The notes under the pieces were generated by a model. That model worked only from the letters and a program-made list of their open reading frames with translations, was not told where the DNA came from and did not search any database. The position numbers were made by a program, and so were the translations under genes. 39,082 nucleotides of DNA from Halomonas sp. SpR1 (GTDB lineage: Bacteria > Pseudomonadota > Gammaproteobacteria > Pseudomonadales > Halomonadaceae): positions 1 through 39,082 of the forward strand of contig NZ_JAUAMB010000043.1 in assembly GCF_031010175.1 (NCBI RefSeq). Direction: 5' to 3'. Each line of letters opens with the position of its first letter. Position 1 is the first letter of the stretch. Positions 1 to 8,429 of the stretch are shown here, piece by piece.

Positions 1-117
1 GACGTTAGTGGCTATCTGATGGGTTACTACAACCAGCAGCGCCCTCACTCGTTTAACGATGGCATGCCTCCCGTTGTGGCTGAGGAAAATCTTAAATTAC
101 TGTCCGGGATTAGTTGA
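1..117 (+). CDS. IS3-family transposase OrfB, C-terminal fragment
   Basis: Frame 1 is open from the window edge to a TGA at 115-117 and encodes the last 38 residues of an IS3-type transposase. The visible motif YYNQQRPHS followed by PVVAEE is the typical end of the rve (DDE) integrase domain of OrfB. The catalytic residues lie outside the window, so it cannot be judged whether the gene is intact. The stop codon lies 8 bp inside the IS end, which is normal for the family. Confidence 0.8.
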   Translation, partial: DVSGYLMGYYNQQRPHSFNDGMPPVVAEENLKLLSGIS

Positions 118-125
118 CCACTACA
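1..125 (+). mobile_element. Right end of an IS3-family insertion sequence (partial)
   Basis: The first 125 bases hold the 3' end of an IS3-type transposase and the terminal inverted repeat. The terminal repeat, read inward from base 125 on the minus strand, begins TGTAGTGGT, then CAA, then CCGGACA. The element starting at 38957 at the other end of the window begins with the same TGTAGTGGT followed by CAA and CCGGACA, as expected for the two ends of one IS type. The element is cut by the window edge. Its insertion has removed the 5' end of the next gene. Confidence 0.8.
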
Positions 126-616
126 TGCTGGTTTCATCGCAATGGCAACAACAAACCAACATCATGACCATGGGGTGGCACATGGTCATGGCGTTCACCC
201 CCTCGCTCCTCGGCTGCGTTATAGATGCGGAGAACCACTCCCACGCCATGGTGCGCAACAGCGGCGAATGCGTGATCAATATTCCTTCAGCAACACTTGT
301 CGATCAGGTAGTGGGTATCGGAAACTGCTCCGGGAGCGAGGTCGACAAGTTCAAGGCGTTTGAGCTGACCCCAGGCAAAGCAAAGGAGGTCAGTGCGCCG
401 CTGATTGAGGAGTGCTACGCGTCTTTTGAGTGCCGCTTGCACGATGACACCATGATTGAACGCTACAACCTGTTTATTTTTGAGGTCGTTAAAGCCCACG
501 TAGCGCCCTCGGCCGATGAAGAAGAGTCGCTGCACTACCGGGGGATGGGAGAGTTTATGCTGTCAGGTAAATCTATTGATCGAACGGAACTGTTTAAGCC
601 ATCGATGCTAGTCTGA
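126..616 (+). pseudogene. Flavin reductase-like (FMN-binding) protein, 5' end removed by IS
   Basis: The reading frame after the IS boundary matches the flavin reductase-like/flavoredoxin family. Landmarks are NIMTMGWHMVM, a GCVIDAENHSHAMVR segment, GECVINIPSATL, GNCSGSEVDKF and a C-terminal LHYRGMGEF. Family members usually have about 15-20 more residues before this point, carrying the start codon, and these are missing. The open frame continues upstream into the IS to an ATG at base 59, so a chimeric protein of 185 residues is formally possible, but its first 20 or so residues are out-of-frame IS sequence. No good ribosome site is seen at internal ATGs (127, 166). The native promoter is lost. 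Most likely non-functional, or expressed only as a fusion. Confidence 0.75.
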
Positions 617-764
617 GCCGTTCTGCGCTGGAGACTTTCCATCCTTCTCTAATCGCCACAATACTCTTGAAGTTGACCAGTTAACCGAACTAGCTTCGAT
701 TAACCGGCCATTAGGGGCTATGTAAGTAACATCTAGCGTTGAAAACTCAGCTTTGAAAACCTTG

Positions 765-2912
765 TTAAGAGCGGCGCTCCCACAGCGTGACTTCCGAGAG
801 GCTATGCTGGTATTTATGCATCGTCTCGCGGATCACAAAGGGCACCTTTTCAGGCTCGCTGATCATCTTGAAATGGGGCTCCAGTAGCTCCTTCAGGCCA
901 TCCAGGGTGCTGAAGTTTTCACCGTTTTTCTTGAAGCCGCCGATCCACTCCTCCATCGGCGTATACTCTTCCAGCCAGGTATAGGGCGATGCAATCATCA
1001 GGATGCCACCGGCATTGATACGCTGATGAATGGTTTGCAGGAACTGTGAAGGCTTATACAGCCGATCGATCAGGTTCGCGGCCAGCACTAAGTCATAATC
1101 GCTGAACTGCGGTTTGAGGTTGCACGCATCGCCCTGATGGAAGCTAACGCGATCGGCCGTCTCCTCCAGGCCCAGGCTTGCCAGGGTACGCTCGTGGTAA
1201 CTGACCAGCTCGCCCTCCTCGGTGCGGGTATAACGCAGCACTTTCTGCTCCGCCATCTCCACACCCTGGCGGATAAAGTTGGCCGAAAAGTCCACGCCAT
1301 CGACGTGCTCAAATTCACGGGCCAGTTCAAAGCTGACGCGCCCGCTGGCACAGCCCAGATCCAGAGCGCGTTTCTTCTGACGACCGGCCATTGCGGCTAG
1401 CGCCTTGTGGGCCAAGGCCTGGGGGAAGTTGGCAACGCCAAACCATTCGTCGCCGTAATGAAATTCCGCGTACTCCGCCATGCGGGCATTGCTTTCGTAA
1501 TAGGCACTGGGCAGCGTGACTTCCGCATCCGACACTACATAACGGAACCCCGCATGCTGGAAGAAGTGGCAGCGGAACGCGTAGCGCGCACTGAGCCGGG
1601 TTTCGTTGCCGCAGGAGATCCAGGAGCCACCCTTGATCAGGTTGTGCTGGTTATCGAAGGTCGGAGTGGTGAAATCATCATAGAGCGGATGCACCTTGAA
1701 CCCAGGGAATGGGTAGGTCGGTGTTTCCATCCATTGCCAGACGTTGCCTACCACATCGAACCATTGGCCGTGCTGGAACCGCGTGACCGGGCAAGAGGAA
1801 GCGCCGTGATCCAAATGCAGATTGGCGTTGGCAGGGCTGTCGCTCTCTAGCTCGGGGACACCCGCTTCCTCTACTAAACGATGCCACTCATCTTCTGTGG
1901 GCATGCGCACGGGCTGCCCCGTCTGCTGGCTTTTCCAGTTACAGAAAGCTTTGGCCTCGTGGAAGTTGACCTCCACCGGCCAATCCCAGGGCATCTCTAC
2001 CTCTTCGGTCATCAAGCGCAGGAACCACTCATTTTTCCACACCCAGAAGGTGGGATGGCTCGCCTTGGCAAAGTTGCGCCATCCCAATCCCTCTTCCGAC
2101 CAGAAGGCATCGGTCAAATAGCCACCGGCTTCGACGAATTCAAGAAACTCGCTGTTACTGACCAGAAACTGGCTGGCTTTAAACTCTTCCACCTCGGCGC
2201 GATGGTGGCCGTACTCGTTGTCCCAGCCATACCACGGGTCGTCAAAAGACTTGCCCAGCGTTACCTCTCCCTGGGGAACCGTAATCAGCGTATTCTCCGG
2301 TGGCTCCCCGGTAGTGCGAATGGGCGTCCAGGCAGGCTGCGGTGTCACCAGTTCAAGCGACTGCTGGCGAATCAACACCGACGACGTCTCAAGATGAATG
2401 CGTTCGTGCTCGATACCCATGAGAATAGGCCAGAACGGGCTATCCCAACCGATGGGCAGCGACACCGGCAATTCGCGGATCAAATTGAGCACCGCTGCAC
2501 GCACCTTGGCACGGTAGTCCATCACCTCGCTGACCGATGGCCATGAATAGTGGGCTTCGTTGAGATCGTCCCAGCTCATTTCATCGACGCCCACGGCGAA
2601 AATAGACTCCATGTTGGGGTCTATCCGCGCAGGTAACAGCTTGGCTAGCACCAGCTTATTAACAAAGAACGTCGCGGTATGCCCCAGGTAAAAAATTAGC
2701 GGATGCCTGAGGGCAATAGGCTTACGCACATACGCCTCTTCGCTCGCAAGGGTGGTAAACAGCGACTCATAGCGGTCAAAGGTAGCAGTGAAGCAGGTCT
2801 CAATTTCCCGGCGCGTTGCTTCAGGATCGCTGCCTGCCAACATCACAGTGCGGGGAAACAGATCGGACGAGGCCGTCTCTTTTAGGCCCAATGGCGAGCT
2901 TATGGAAGTCAT
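765..2912 (-). CDS. ovoA: OvoA: 5-histidylcysteine sulfoxide synthase with fused methyltransferase (ovothiol biosynthesis)
   Basis: This 715-residue protein has the three-part OvoA architecture. An N-terminal DinB-like region carries the iron-binding HxxxHxE motif (H169, H173, E175). A central FGE-sulfatase/EgtB-like domain (about 205-460) includes GNVWQW and a terminal FRYV. A C-terminal class I SAM methyltransferase (about 490-715) carries the glycine-rich LDLGCASGR at 517-525. In the family, the first part joins cysteine sulfur to histidine C5 using oxygen, and the last part N-methylates the product in the ovothiol A pathway. Length is normal for OvoA. The gene stands alone, divergent from the NYN-domain gene. 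No cysteine-sulfoxide lyase (OvoB-like) gene lies beside it. It is not related to the aromatic catabolism that fills the rest of the window. Confidence 0.93.
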   Translation of the reverse strand: MTSISSPLGLKETASSDLFPRTVMLAGSDPEATRREIETCFTATFDRYESLFTTLASEEAYVRKPIALRHPLIFYLGHTATFFVNKLVLAKLLPARIDPNMESIFAVGVDEMSWDDLNEAHYSWPSVSEVMDYRAKVRAAVLNLIRELPVSLPIGWDSPFWPILMGIEHERIHLETSSVLIRQQSLELVTPQPAWTPIRTTGEPPENTLITVPQGEVTLGKSFDDPWYGWDNEYGHHRAEVEEFKASQFLVSNSEFLEFVEAGGYLTDAFWSEEGLGWRNFAKASHPTFWVWKNEWFLRLMTEEVEMPWDWPVEVNFHEAKAFCNWKSQQTGQPVRMPTEDEWHRLVEEAGVPELESDSPANANLHLDHGASSCPVTRFQHGQWFDVVGNVWQWMETPTYPFPGFKVHPLYDDFTTPTFDNQHNLIKGGSWISCGNETRLSARYAFRCHFFQHAGFRYVVSDAEVTLPSAYYESNARMAEYAEFHYGDEWFGVANFPQALAHKALAAMAGRQKKRALDLGCASGRVSFELAREFEHVDGVDFSANFIRQGVEMAEQKVLRYTRTEEGELVSYHERTLASLGLEETADRVSFHQGDACNLKPQFSDYDLVLAANLIDRLYKPSQFLQTIHQRINAGGILMIASPYTWLEEYTPMEEWIGGFKKNGENFSTLDGLKELLEPHFKMISEPEKVPFVIRETMHKYQHSLSEVTLWERRS

Positions 2913-3129
2913 AGGTTAGAGCGCCTTTATCTTTAAACGACGATGATTCGCCTAGGTAAACATATAAGGACATTAAAAACCAAAAACTCATACAAAAGCT
3001 ACCATTAGTTGTACAAACCTGTTCTATCATGACCTTGCTCTTAGCGGATAAAGGGCGACAACCGGCTGAGTGTTAGACTGGGGCTAGCTAACCCGACTTC
3101 TTCTAATATGTTCATGAAAAGGCGAATTG

Positions 3130-3606
3130 ATGACCACTGTTGCCATATTTGTTGATATTCAAAACGTCTATTACACCGTGCGTGAAACCTATGGCCGAAA
3201 CTTTGATTACAACAAGTTCTGGGCACGAGTAACCGCTAACAGAGAGGTTATTAAAGCTGTTTGCTATGCCATCGATAGGGGTGACCAAAAGCAGCGAGAG
3301 TTTCAAAACATACTCCGAGCGATTGGTTTTGATGTGAAATTAAAGCCCTTTATTCAGCGCTCAGACGGCTCCGCAAAAGGCGACTGGGATGTGGGCATCG
3401 CGCTCGATGCCATGGAGTACGCCGAAAAGGCAGATGTGATCGTGCTGGTTTCCGGCGATGGCGATTTTGACCTGCTCGTGCAAAAAATCCGTGCTAAGCA
3501 TGGCAAAAAAGTCGAAGTTTATGGGGTACCTCAACTGACTGCAGCATCACTCATCAACGCGGCCAATGAGTTTATAGGGATCGATAGAGCGCTTCTGCTA
3601 AGTTAG
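3130..3606 (+). CDS. NYN-domain (LabA/DUF88-type) putative RNase
   Basis: A 158-residue protein made of one NYN (PIN-like) domain. It has FVDIQNVYY at the N-terminus, GDWDVGIALD in the middle, and VLVSGDGDFDLLV followed by KKVEVYGV near the C-terminus. The spaced aspartates are the expected metal-binding set of this nuclease superfamily. I chose ATG 3130 over the overlapping TTG at 3127 because an AAAAGG element lies about 8 bp upstream of it. The target is unknown; family members are thought to act on RNA. It is divergently oriented to ovoA, and the 217 bp between them must hold both promoters. Confidence 0.8.
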   Translation: MTTVAIFVDIQNVYYTVRETYGRNFDYNKFWARVTANREVIKAVCYAIDRGDQKQREFQNILRAIGFDVKLKPFIQRSDGSAKGDWDVGIALDAMEYAEKADVIVLVSGDGDFDLLVQKIRAKHGKKVEVYGVPQLTAASLINAANEFIGIDRALLLS

Positions 3607-3845
3607 CGATAGTTCATGCAATCAACACGCCTGTTAATTGCCCACCCAAACGTTTATACATCGTTTATCAGTTTTCTAGAAATAAGCGAAGCGAATGTTT
3701 CTACCGCCTACTTTAGTCTAAATTCCCTGCTCTATTTTCTCATACCGAACCGGCATAGGCTATGCACAGCAGCATGCTGCCAGTTAAATATTCTAACGCT
3801 CTGGCCAGCCAATACTCTGTTGAATAACGATGACGGTATGCTCCG

Positions 3846-5198
3846 ATGCCTTACGTTCACGATACGCTGACACGACTTAATAAAAGCAGCCCTGCACAAG
3901 CAGAATTCTATCAGGCTACCGAAGAAGTGCTGGAATGCCTGCGCCCGCTCATCGAGCAGAGCGACTACTATCACCAACACAGCATTATTGAGCGAATAGT
4001 CGAGCCCGAACGGCAAATCATGTTCCGGATAAGCTGGGTAGATGATGCTGGAAAAGTACGGGTCAACAAGGGCTATCGCGTACAGTTCAATTCCGCCCTT
4101 GGCCCTTACAAGGGCGGCTTACGATTCCACCCCAGCGTTACATCGGGCACCATCAAATTTCTCGGCTTTGAACAGATTTTCAAAAATGCATTAACCGGCT
4201 TGCCGATAGGCGGCGGGAAAGGCGGCGCCGATTTTGACCCGAAAGGAAAATCGGATAACGAGATCATGCGATTTTGCCAGGCGTTTATGAGCGAGCTGTA
4301 CCGTCATATTGGCCCCCACTGCGATGTGCCGGCAGGTGATATCGGCGTGGGTACGCGTGAAATTGGCTATCTCTTTGGTCAGTACAAGCGGCTCACCGGC
4401 CACTATGAAGGCGTCCTCACCGGCAAAGGGCTGAACTGGGGAGGCTCGCTTGGCCGCAAAGAGGCCACCGGCTACGGCGCGGTGTACTTTGCGCAAAACA
4501 TGCTAGCTGCCCGTGGAGAAGAGCTGCGCGACAAGACCTGCCTGGTTTCCGGCGCTGGCAATGTAGCCATCTATACCATTGAAAAACTATACGAGTTGGG
4601 CGCTAAACCGGTCACCTGCAGCGATTCACGTGGCACTATCTACGATAAAAGCGGTATTGATCTAGGCTTACTCAAACAGCTCAAAGAAGTGCAGCGCACC
4701 TCGTTAGAAGCCTACTTACACGAGCATCCTGATGCGCACTACATCTCGGCACGTGACTACCCCCAGAACGGGCATGCCGTATGGCGTATTCATGCCGATG
4801 CAGCGTTCCCCTGCGCCACGCAGAATGAGCTAACCGCAAGCGATGCGGAAAGCCTACTTGCGAATGGCATCACGTGTATTAGTGAAGGGGCCAACATGCC
4901 CGCTACAAAAGAGGCCGTCGACCTGTTTCTAAACGCTAAAATTGCCTATGGGCCAGGTAAAGCCGCCAATGCAGGAGGCGTCGCTACCAGCCAGCTAGAA
5001 ATGGCACAAAATAGCAGTATGGAGCAGTGGCCACTGGAAAAAGTTGACCAAAAATTGAAACAGATTATGGCCAATATTCACCGCCAGTGCGCCGATACTG
5101 CCGAAGAGTTTGGTGATAAAACCAACTTGGTTCTGGGCGCCAATATTGCAGGCTTCAGAAAGGTGGCTGATGCCATGATTGAACAAGGGGTCACCTGA
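3846..5198 (+). CDS. gdhA: NADP-type glutamate dehydrogenase
   Basis: A 450-residue hexameric-type glutamate dehydrogenase that interconverts 2-oxoglutarate plus ammonia and glutamate. The catalytic lysine lies in LPIGGGKGGADF (residues 119-130, lysine about 125). Other family landmarks are KGYRVQFNSALGPYKGG, CDVPAGDIGVG and the nucleotide-binding SGAGNVAIY. Length is normal for the approximately 450-residue NADP-dependent bacterial enzyme. The coenzyme preference is inferred from this class and not from a decisive residue. ATG 3846 has only a weak ribosome site (GACGG region) but matches the usual N-terminus. It is a single-gene unit followed by a clear terminator. It could link the glutamate released by aromatic transamination to ammonia, but this is speculative. 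Confidence 0.93.
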   Translation: MPYVHDTLTRLNKSSPAQAEFYQATEEVLECLRPLIEQSDYYHQHSIIERIVEPERQIMFRISWVDDAGKVRVNKGYRVQFNSALGPYKGGLRFHPSVTSGTIKFLGFEQIFKNALTGLPIGGGKGGADFDPKGKSDNEIMRFCQAFMSELYRHIGPHCDVPAGDIGVGTREIGYLFGQYKRLTGHYEGVLTGKGLNWGGSLGRKEATGYGAVYFAQNMLAARGEELRDKTCLVSGAGNVAIYTIEKLYELGAKPVTCSDSRGTIYDKSGIDLGLLKQLKEVQRTSLEAYLHEHPDAHYISARDYPQNGHAVWRIHADAAFPCATQNELTASDAESLLANGITCISEGANMPATKEAVDLFLNAKIAYGPGKAANAGGVATSQLEMAQNSSMEQWPLEKVDQKLKQIMANIHRQCADTAEEFGDKTNLVLGANIAGFRKVADAMIEQGVT

Positions 5199-5240
5199 TC
5201 GTCTTTATTTTATAAATCGCTTATACTGTAAAAAGCACGC

Positions 5241-5273
5241 AGTCCTTCCTTTATTGGGGAAGGGCTGTTTTTT
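5241..5273 (+). terminator. Rho-independent terminator after gdhA
   Basis: A 9-bp stem (5241-5249 with 5258-5266, one G-T pair) closes an 8-base loop and is followed by a run of seven T. It lies 42 bp after the gdhA stop and before rnk. Confidence 0.85.
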
Positions 5274-5310
5274 ATTGGCTTAAACTTATTGCTTTCCAAG
5301 GAGAGTAATC

Positions 5311-5724
5311 ATGGGACAACGTCCTGCTATTATCATTAATCGCCTTGATGCCGAGCGCCTCCAGCGCTTAATCGACAATGCATCTGATAAAGACATGGCC
5401 GTGGCCCAGCTACTTGAGGAAGAGTTAGCGCGAGGTGAAGTCCGCGACCCAGAAGATATTCCGGATGACGTGGTCAGCATGAACAGCCAGGTTCGCTTCA
5501 CCGACCTCACCCGTGGGCTTAAGATGATTCGAACGCTGGTCTACCCGCACTCACTGGAAAGCGTAGCGGATGGCATTTCGGTCATGGCGCCCATTGGCGC
5601 GGCGTTAATCGGCCTCAAAGTGGGCGACATCATCGAATGGCCGTTACCTAACAATACCGAAACACGGCTACGTATCGATGCCATTTACTGGCAGCCCGAG
5701 CGCGAAAAACAGTTCCACCGATAA
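5311..5724 (+). CDS. rnk: Rnk: nucleoside diphosphate kinase regulator, GreA/GreB family
   Basis: A 137-residue Rnk-like protein. The N-terminal part (about 1-50) is the short Rnk-type coiled coil. The C-terminal part (about 55-130) is the GreA/GreB C-terminal domain, with VRFTDL, TLVYPHS, ISVMAPIGAALIGLKVGD and an IEWPLP segment. Rnk binds RNA polymerase near the secondary channel but lacks the long acidic-tipped coiled coil of Gre factors. AAGGAGAG sits 8 bp before ATG 5311. It is a single gene isolated by the gdhA terminator upstream and a long non-coding stretch downstream. Confidence 0.9.
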   Translation: MGQRPAIIINRLDAERLQRLIDNASDKDMAVAQLLEEELARGEVRDPEDIPDDVVSMNSQVRFTDLTRGLKMIRTLVYPHSLESVADGISVMAPIGAALIGLKVGDIIEWPLPNNTETRLRIDAIYWQPEREKQFHR

Positions 5725-6059
5725 GATGCGGAAGAAAGTGAGCTAGCTCCGCTAGCTCATGATTAGGTCAACTATTTTATATTAATAGATAAAGAGCTTT
5801 AACTAAGCGCTACTTTTTGCCATGCAATTTTACCAAGCATTCCGGTTGCGAGGGGTTTTATATTAAAACCTGGATTTATAGAATAACTGCAGCACTTTAA
5901 CTTTAGTTCTTGCGGTAGAAGCAAGCGGGTCAGCGCCGACACTCTCTCCGTCTTATTGTCCAAAGCCTAAACACAGTATGCAATATCGACCCCAGGCAAA
6001 GCAGTTTAGCTGTTCATACCCCTCCATTACGCCTAGAAGCGGACGAAGCGACTTACTAG

Positions 6060-6140
6060 TCTGCTGACATTTTCCCCACCCTAAAGGACAGGGATCCCAC
6101 TTCTGGACGGCGATACCCCACCGCGAGACTGAGGACATTC
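6060..6140 (-). mobile_element. Possible remnant of an IS200/IS605 (tnpB-type) right end
   Basis: On the minus strand a short frame ends SRGGVSPSRSGIPVL and stops at 6081-6083. It is followed by a small GC hairpin (CCCT 6079-6082 with AGGG 6090-6093). Many tnpB genes end this way, with the last codons overlapping a hairpin at the element's right end. No upstream tnpB body is recognisable, so at most a relic of the terminal 80 bases is present. This is a pattern resemblance only and could be chance. Confidence 0.3.
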
Positions 6141-6210
6141 AAGGCCGCAATAAATACTGTAGCAGGCTTCGAGAGAGTACCGACTCAGGCCAAACCACCA
6201 AAAAACGTGA

Positions 6211-6233
6211 TACGATAATTTTCTATATTCGTA
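6211..6233 (+). promoter_or_regulatory. Candidate paaX operator (inverted repeat)
   Basis: TACGA at 6211-6215 and TCGTA at 6229-6233 form an inverted repeat with a 13-bp AT-rich spacer, 56 bp before the paaX start. PaaX is known to regulate paa promoters in other bacteria, and a palindromic site upstream of its own gene would fit autoregulation. The sequence itself does not prove which protein binds. Confidence 0.3.
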
Positions 6234-6288
6234 ATATTTTCTGTCATTGTTACTGACAAAATCACTGCAAAGGAAGCCAACTTTCACC

Positions 6289-7215
6289 ATGTCGTCAGCT
6301 ACAGACTGCGTCACTACGCTTATTGATGACTTTCAAAAGCGGCGACCAATCCGCGCCGGCTCACTGATTATTACCGTCTATGGCGACTCAATCGTTCCGA
6401 GGGGCGGTACCGTGTGGCTTGGTAGTCTTTCGAAACTGGTAGAGCCCATCGGTATCAACGAGCGGCTAGTGCGTACCTCTGTTTACCGGCTGACCCATGA
6501 GACCTGGCTACGGGGTGAAAAGGTAGGTCGTCGCAGCTATTACCGATTGAGTGGCCCTGGGCGGCGGCGTTTTGAACAAGCTTTCAAACGCGTCTATCAC
6601 GGCGCTCAGCCTCCTTGGTCGGGCCAGTGGACATTGGCATTGCTGACACAGCTCCCCCCAGACCGGCGTCAGCAGATTCGTGACGAACTCGAATGGCTGG
6701 GTTTTGGTAGTTTCGCACAGGGCGTGCTGGCACACCCTACGCTGTCATGCGCAGAAGCCATGGCGGCCTTGCAAGAACTGGATGCGACAGACGATACAAT
6801 CGTTATGCAAACTCAGGCCATGGAGCCCATGACCAGCAAACCGCTACGCCTCCAGGTCAGAGAGAGTTGGAACCTCGACGAATTAGCCGAGCTCTACCAA
6901 CGTTTTCTGGTTAAGTTTCGCCCCCTCTGGAACGCCCTCAACACAGAGAACCATTTGGGACAGGAAGCGTGCTTCATTGCGCGCACTTTGCTTATTCACG
7001 AGTATCGCAAGGTTCAATTACGCGATCCCCTTCTGCCTGACGAACTCCTCCCCACGGCGTGGGAAGGCCGCTACGCCCATCAGCTCTGCCGCAATCTCTA
7101 TCGTTTGCTCTACGAACGCGCAGAGCGCTGGCTAGATCGACACCTGGAAACCGCCGAGGGCCCATTACCCGCCCCCGGGCCCAGTTTTTACCAGCGCTTC
7201 GGCGGGCTGGAATGA
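6289..7215 (+). CDS. paaX: PaaX: phenylacetyl-CoA-responsive transcriptional repressor
   Basis: A 308-residue GntR-like repressor of the PaaX family, about the size of the E. coli protein (316 aa). The N-terminal winged-helix region shows ITVYGDSIVPRGGTVWLGSL and INERLVRTSVYRL followed by YYRLS. The C-terminal half is the PaaX C-terminal domain. In characterised relatives it represses the paa promoters until phenylacetyl-CoA binds. ATG 6289 is preferred over an upstream frame-compatible start at 6247 because AAGGAAG precedes it and the N-terminus then matches the family; the spacing is a little long. It is convergent with paaY, with about 50 bp between their stop codons. Confidence 0.92.
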   Translation: MSSATDCVTTLIDDFQKRRPIRAGSLIITVYGDSIVPRGGTVWLGSLSKLVEPIGINERLVRTSVYRLTHETWLRGEKVGRRSYYRLSGPGRRRFEQAFKRVYHGAQPPWSGQWTLALLTQLPPDRRQQIRDELEWLGFGSFAQGVLAHPTLSCAEAMAALQELDATDDTIVMQTQAMEPMTSKPLRLQVRESWNLDELAELYQRFLVKFRPLWNALNTENHLGQEACFIARTLLIHEYRKVQLRDPLLPDELLPTAWEGRYAHQLCRNLYRLLYERAERWLDRHLETAEGPLPAPGPSFYQRFGGLE

Positions 7216-7264
7216 ACGCCTCACAAGACAACTGAATTAGTCGTCATATCGAGCATACCGCAAC

Positions 7265-7879
7265 TTATGATTGTGACGACTGATCCAGCGTCTGCTGTTT
7301 AGGCTGAGTGTCACCGGCCAGCAAAGCTGGGCGGTCAGCATCGAGTTCTGCCAGCGGTTCACAGGCTTCCAAGCTGTCACGGCAACGGGTCACTAAACGC
7401 TGATACTCTTGAGTGCCCTGTTGCTTCCAAGCAAACTCCTCATCGCTCAGCGCACGCTTGACCTTTGCAGGTGACCCCATCACCAGCGACTGGGGCTCAC
7501 ACTCGAAGCCTGCCTTAACGAAGGCTGCTGCTGCAACGATAGATCGCTCAGCAATATTGGCACCGTCCATCACCACAGCGTTCATCCCCACCATGGCATC
7601 ACGCCCAATCACGCAGCCATGCAGTACTGCGCCATGTCCGATATGGCCATCCTTCTCAACCTTAGTGACGCAGCCCGGAAAGCCATGCATCACACAGGTA
7701 TCCTGAAGGTTGGATCCCTCTTCCAGCACAAGACGGCCGAAATCGCCGCGCATCACCGCGCCAGGGCCTACATAACAGTTGGGACCCACGATCACATCCC
7801 CGATCAACACCGCAGTAGGGTGTACATAAGCCGTCGGGTGAACCACTGGCGTCACCCCTTCAAGTCGATAGTAAGGCAT
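7265..7879 (-). CDS. paaY: PaaY: hexapeptide-repeat thioesterase of phenylacetate catabolism
   Basis: A 204-residue left-handed beta-helix protein of the gamma-carbonic-anhydrase-like family. It has repeated hexapeptide turns (TAYVHPTAVLIGDVIVG, YVGPGAVMRGDF) and an N-terminal MPYYRLEGVTPVVHP typical of PaaY. Characterised PaaY hydrolyses dead-end CoA thioesters formed from the ring-opened intermediate and so protects the CoA pool. It follows the paaN stub by 11 bp with its own ribosome site (CGGAG), so the two were co-transcribed. Given the missing hydratase and thiolase in this cluster, a thioesterase that rescues CoA could matter more than usual. Confidence 0.9.
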   Translation of the reverse strand: MPYYRLEGVTPVVHPTAYVHPTAVLIGDVIVGPNCYVGPGAVMRGDFGRLVLEEGSNLQDTCVMHGFPGCVTKVEKDGHIGHGAVLHGCVIGRDAMVGMNAVVMDGANIAERSIVAAAAFVKAGFECEPQSLVMGSPAKVKRALSDEEFAWKQQGTQEYQRLVTRCRDSLEACEPLAELDADRPALLAGDTQPKQQTLDQSSQS

Positions 7880-7890
7880 AACGTTCTCCG

Positions 7891-8133
7891 TTAGTTTGAT
7901 TGGCCGTGGCGACGGCTTTGCACCACCACGAAGCGGTTGGCAACAAAGGCTTGATTACATAGGGAAGCATTCGCGGCAGGATTGTTAGACGGTGCCGCTT
8001 TAACGGCATCCTCAGGGTATTTGCGCATGCTTTCTGGATAGGGTGTCCAAAAATCACGGCCAGAGGTAGCGGCGACAGCCCGGTCAAGAATCTCACGATG
8101 AAGGTCGAACATCTGCTGCGCTGATTGCGTCAT
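7891..8133 (-). pseudogene. paaN: paaN stub: N-terminus joined to a short C-terminal tail
   Basis: An 80-codon frame with a good ribosome site (GGAG, 10 bp before ATG 8133). Its first half, MFDLHREILDRAVAAT followed by FWTPYPES, resembles the start of PaaN, the aldehyde-dehydrogenase-type protein of phenylacetate clusters, which is normally about 550 residues. Its last 30 residues (NPAANASLCNQAFVANR, then FVVVQSRRH) look like the tail of such a protein. The long middle containing the dehydrogenase catalytic region is absent, and the junction lies near residue 48-52 in frame. The N-terminal match is fairly convincing; the C-terminal assignment is from memory of the family and less certain. It cannot be an active dehydrogenase. 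Confidence 0.6.
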
Positions 8134-8229
8134 GGGGCGCTCCTGCACTCACTTATTTTTTTGATACGCTATATTCTTGAAGACTATCTTTCCCGTAACA
8201 AAACATCAAACGCTTTCCCTGCCACCACT

Positions 8230-8244
8230 TACTTAAGTAGTGAT
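8230..8244 (+). promoter_or_regulatory. TACTTAAGTA palindrome, candidate shared operator
   Basis: The 15-mer TACTTAAGTAGTGAT here is repeated exactly at 22480-22494 upstream of dctP. Its core TACTTAAGTA is a perfect 10-bp palindrome. Such a site fits the MarR-family regulator encoded at 22690-23178, but binding is inferred only from position and symmetry. Confidence 0.4.
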
Positions 8245-8429
8245 GTACTAACTGTCGATAAACTCGATAGATATGAGCTGGGTATGCCTTCTTGAGCTAC
8301 TTAACCGTCTTTCATACCATGGTCTAAGACCCCTCATCTCTTTGCAAAAAATACATGCAAGCTATTGTTAAAAAAGCATAATTAAACCAAAACAATCATA
8401 AGCGACACACTAAAGACAGCTAAGCAATA

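Larger units (their letters stand above)
5725..6288. other. Gene-poor stretch between rnk and paaX
   Basis: About 560 AT-rich bases contain no convincing gene. The middle (6060-6140) resembles the end of an IS200/IS605-type element and is listed separately. Near the end, a candidate operator lies upstream of paaX: TACGA at 6211-6215 is repeated inverted as TCGTA at 6229-6233, and the region is AT-rich as expected for a promoter. I see no other structure that I can name. Confidence 0.5.

Noticed and set aside
282..535. tRNA or other structural RNA genes in intergenic DNA
   Set aside because: I looked for cloverleaf-like GTTCGA arms and acceptor stems in the gaps and found none that I could support anywhere in the window.
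1881..2546. 221-residue open frame on the plus strand
   Set aside because: It is entirely antisense to ovoA, whose family match is clear over its full length.
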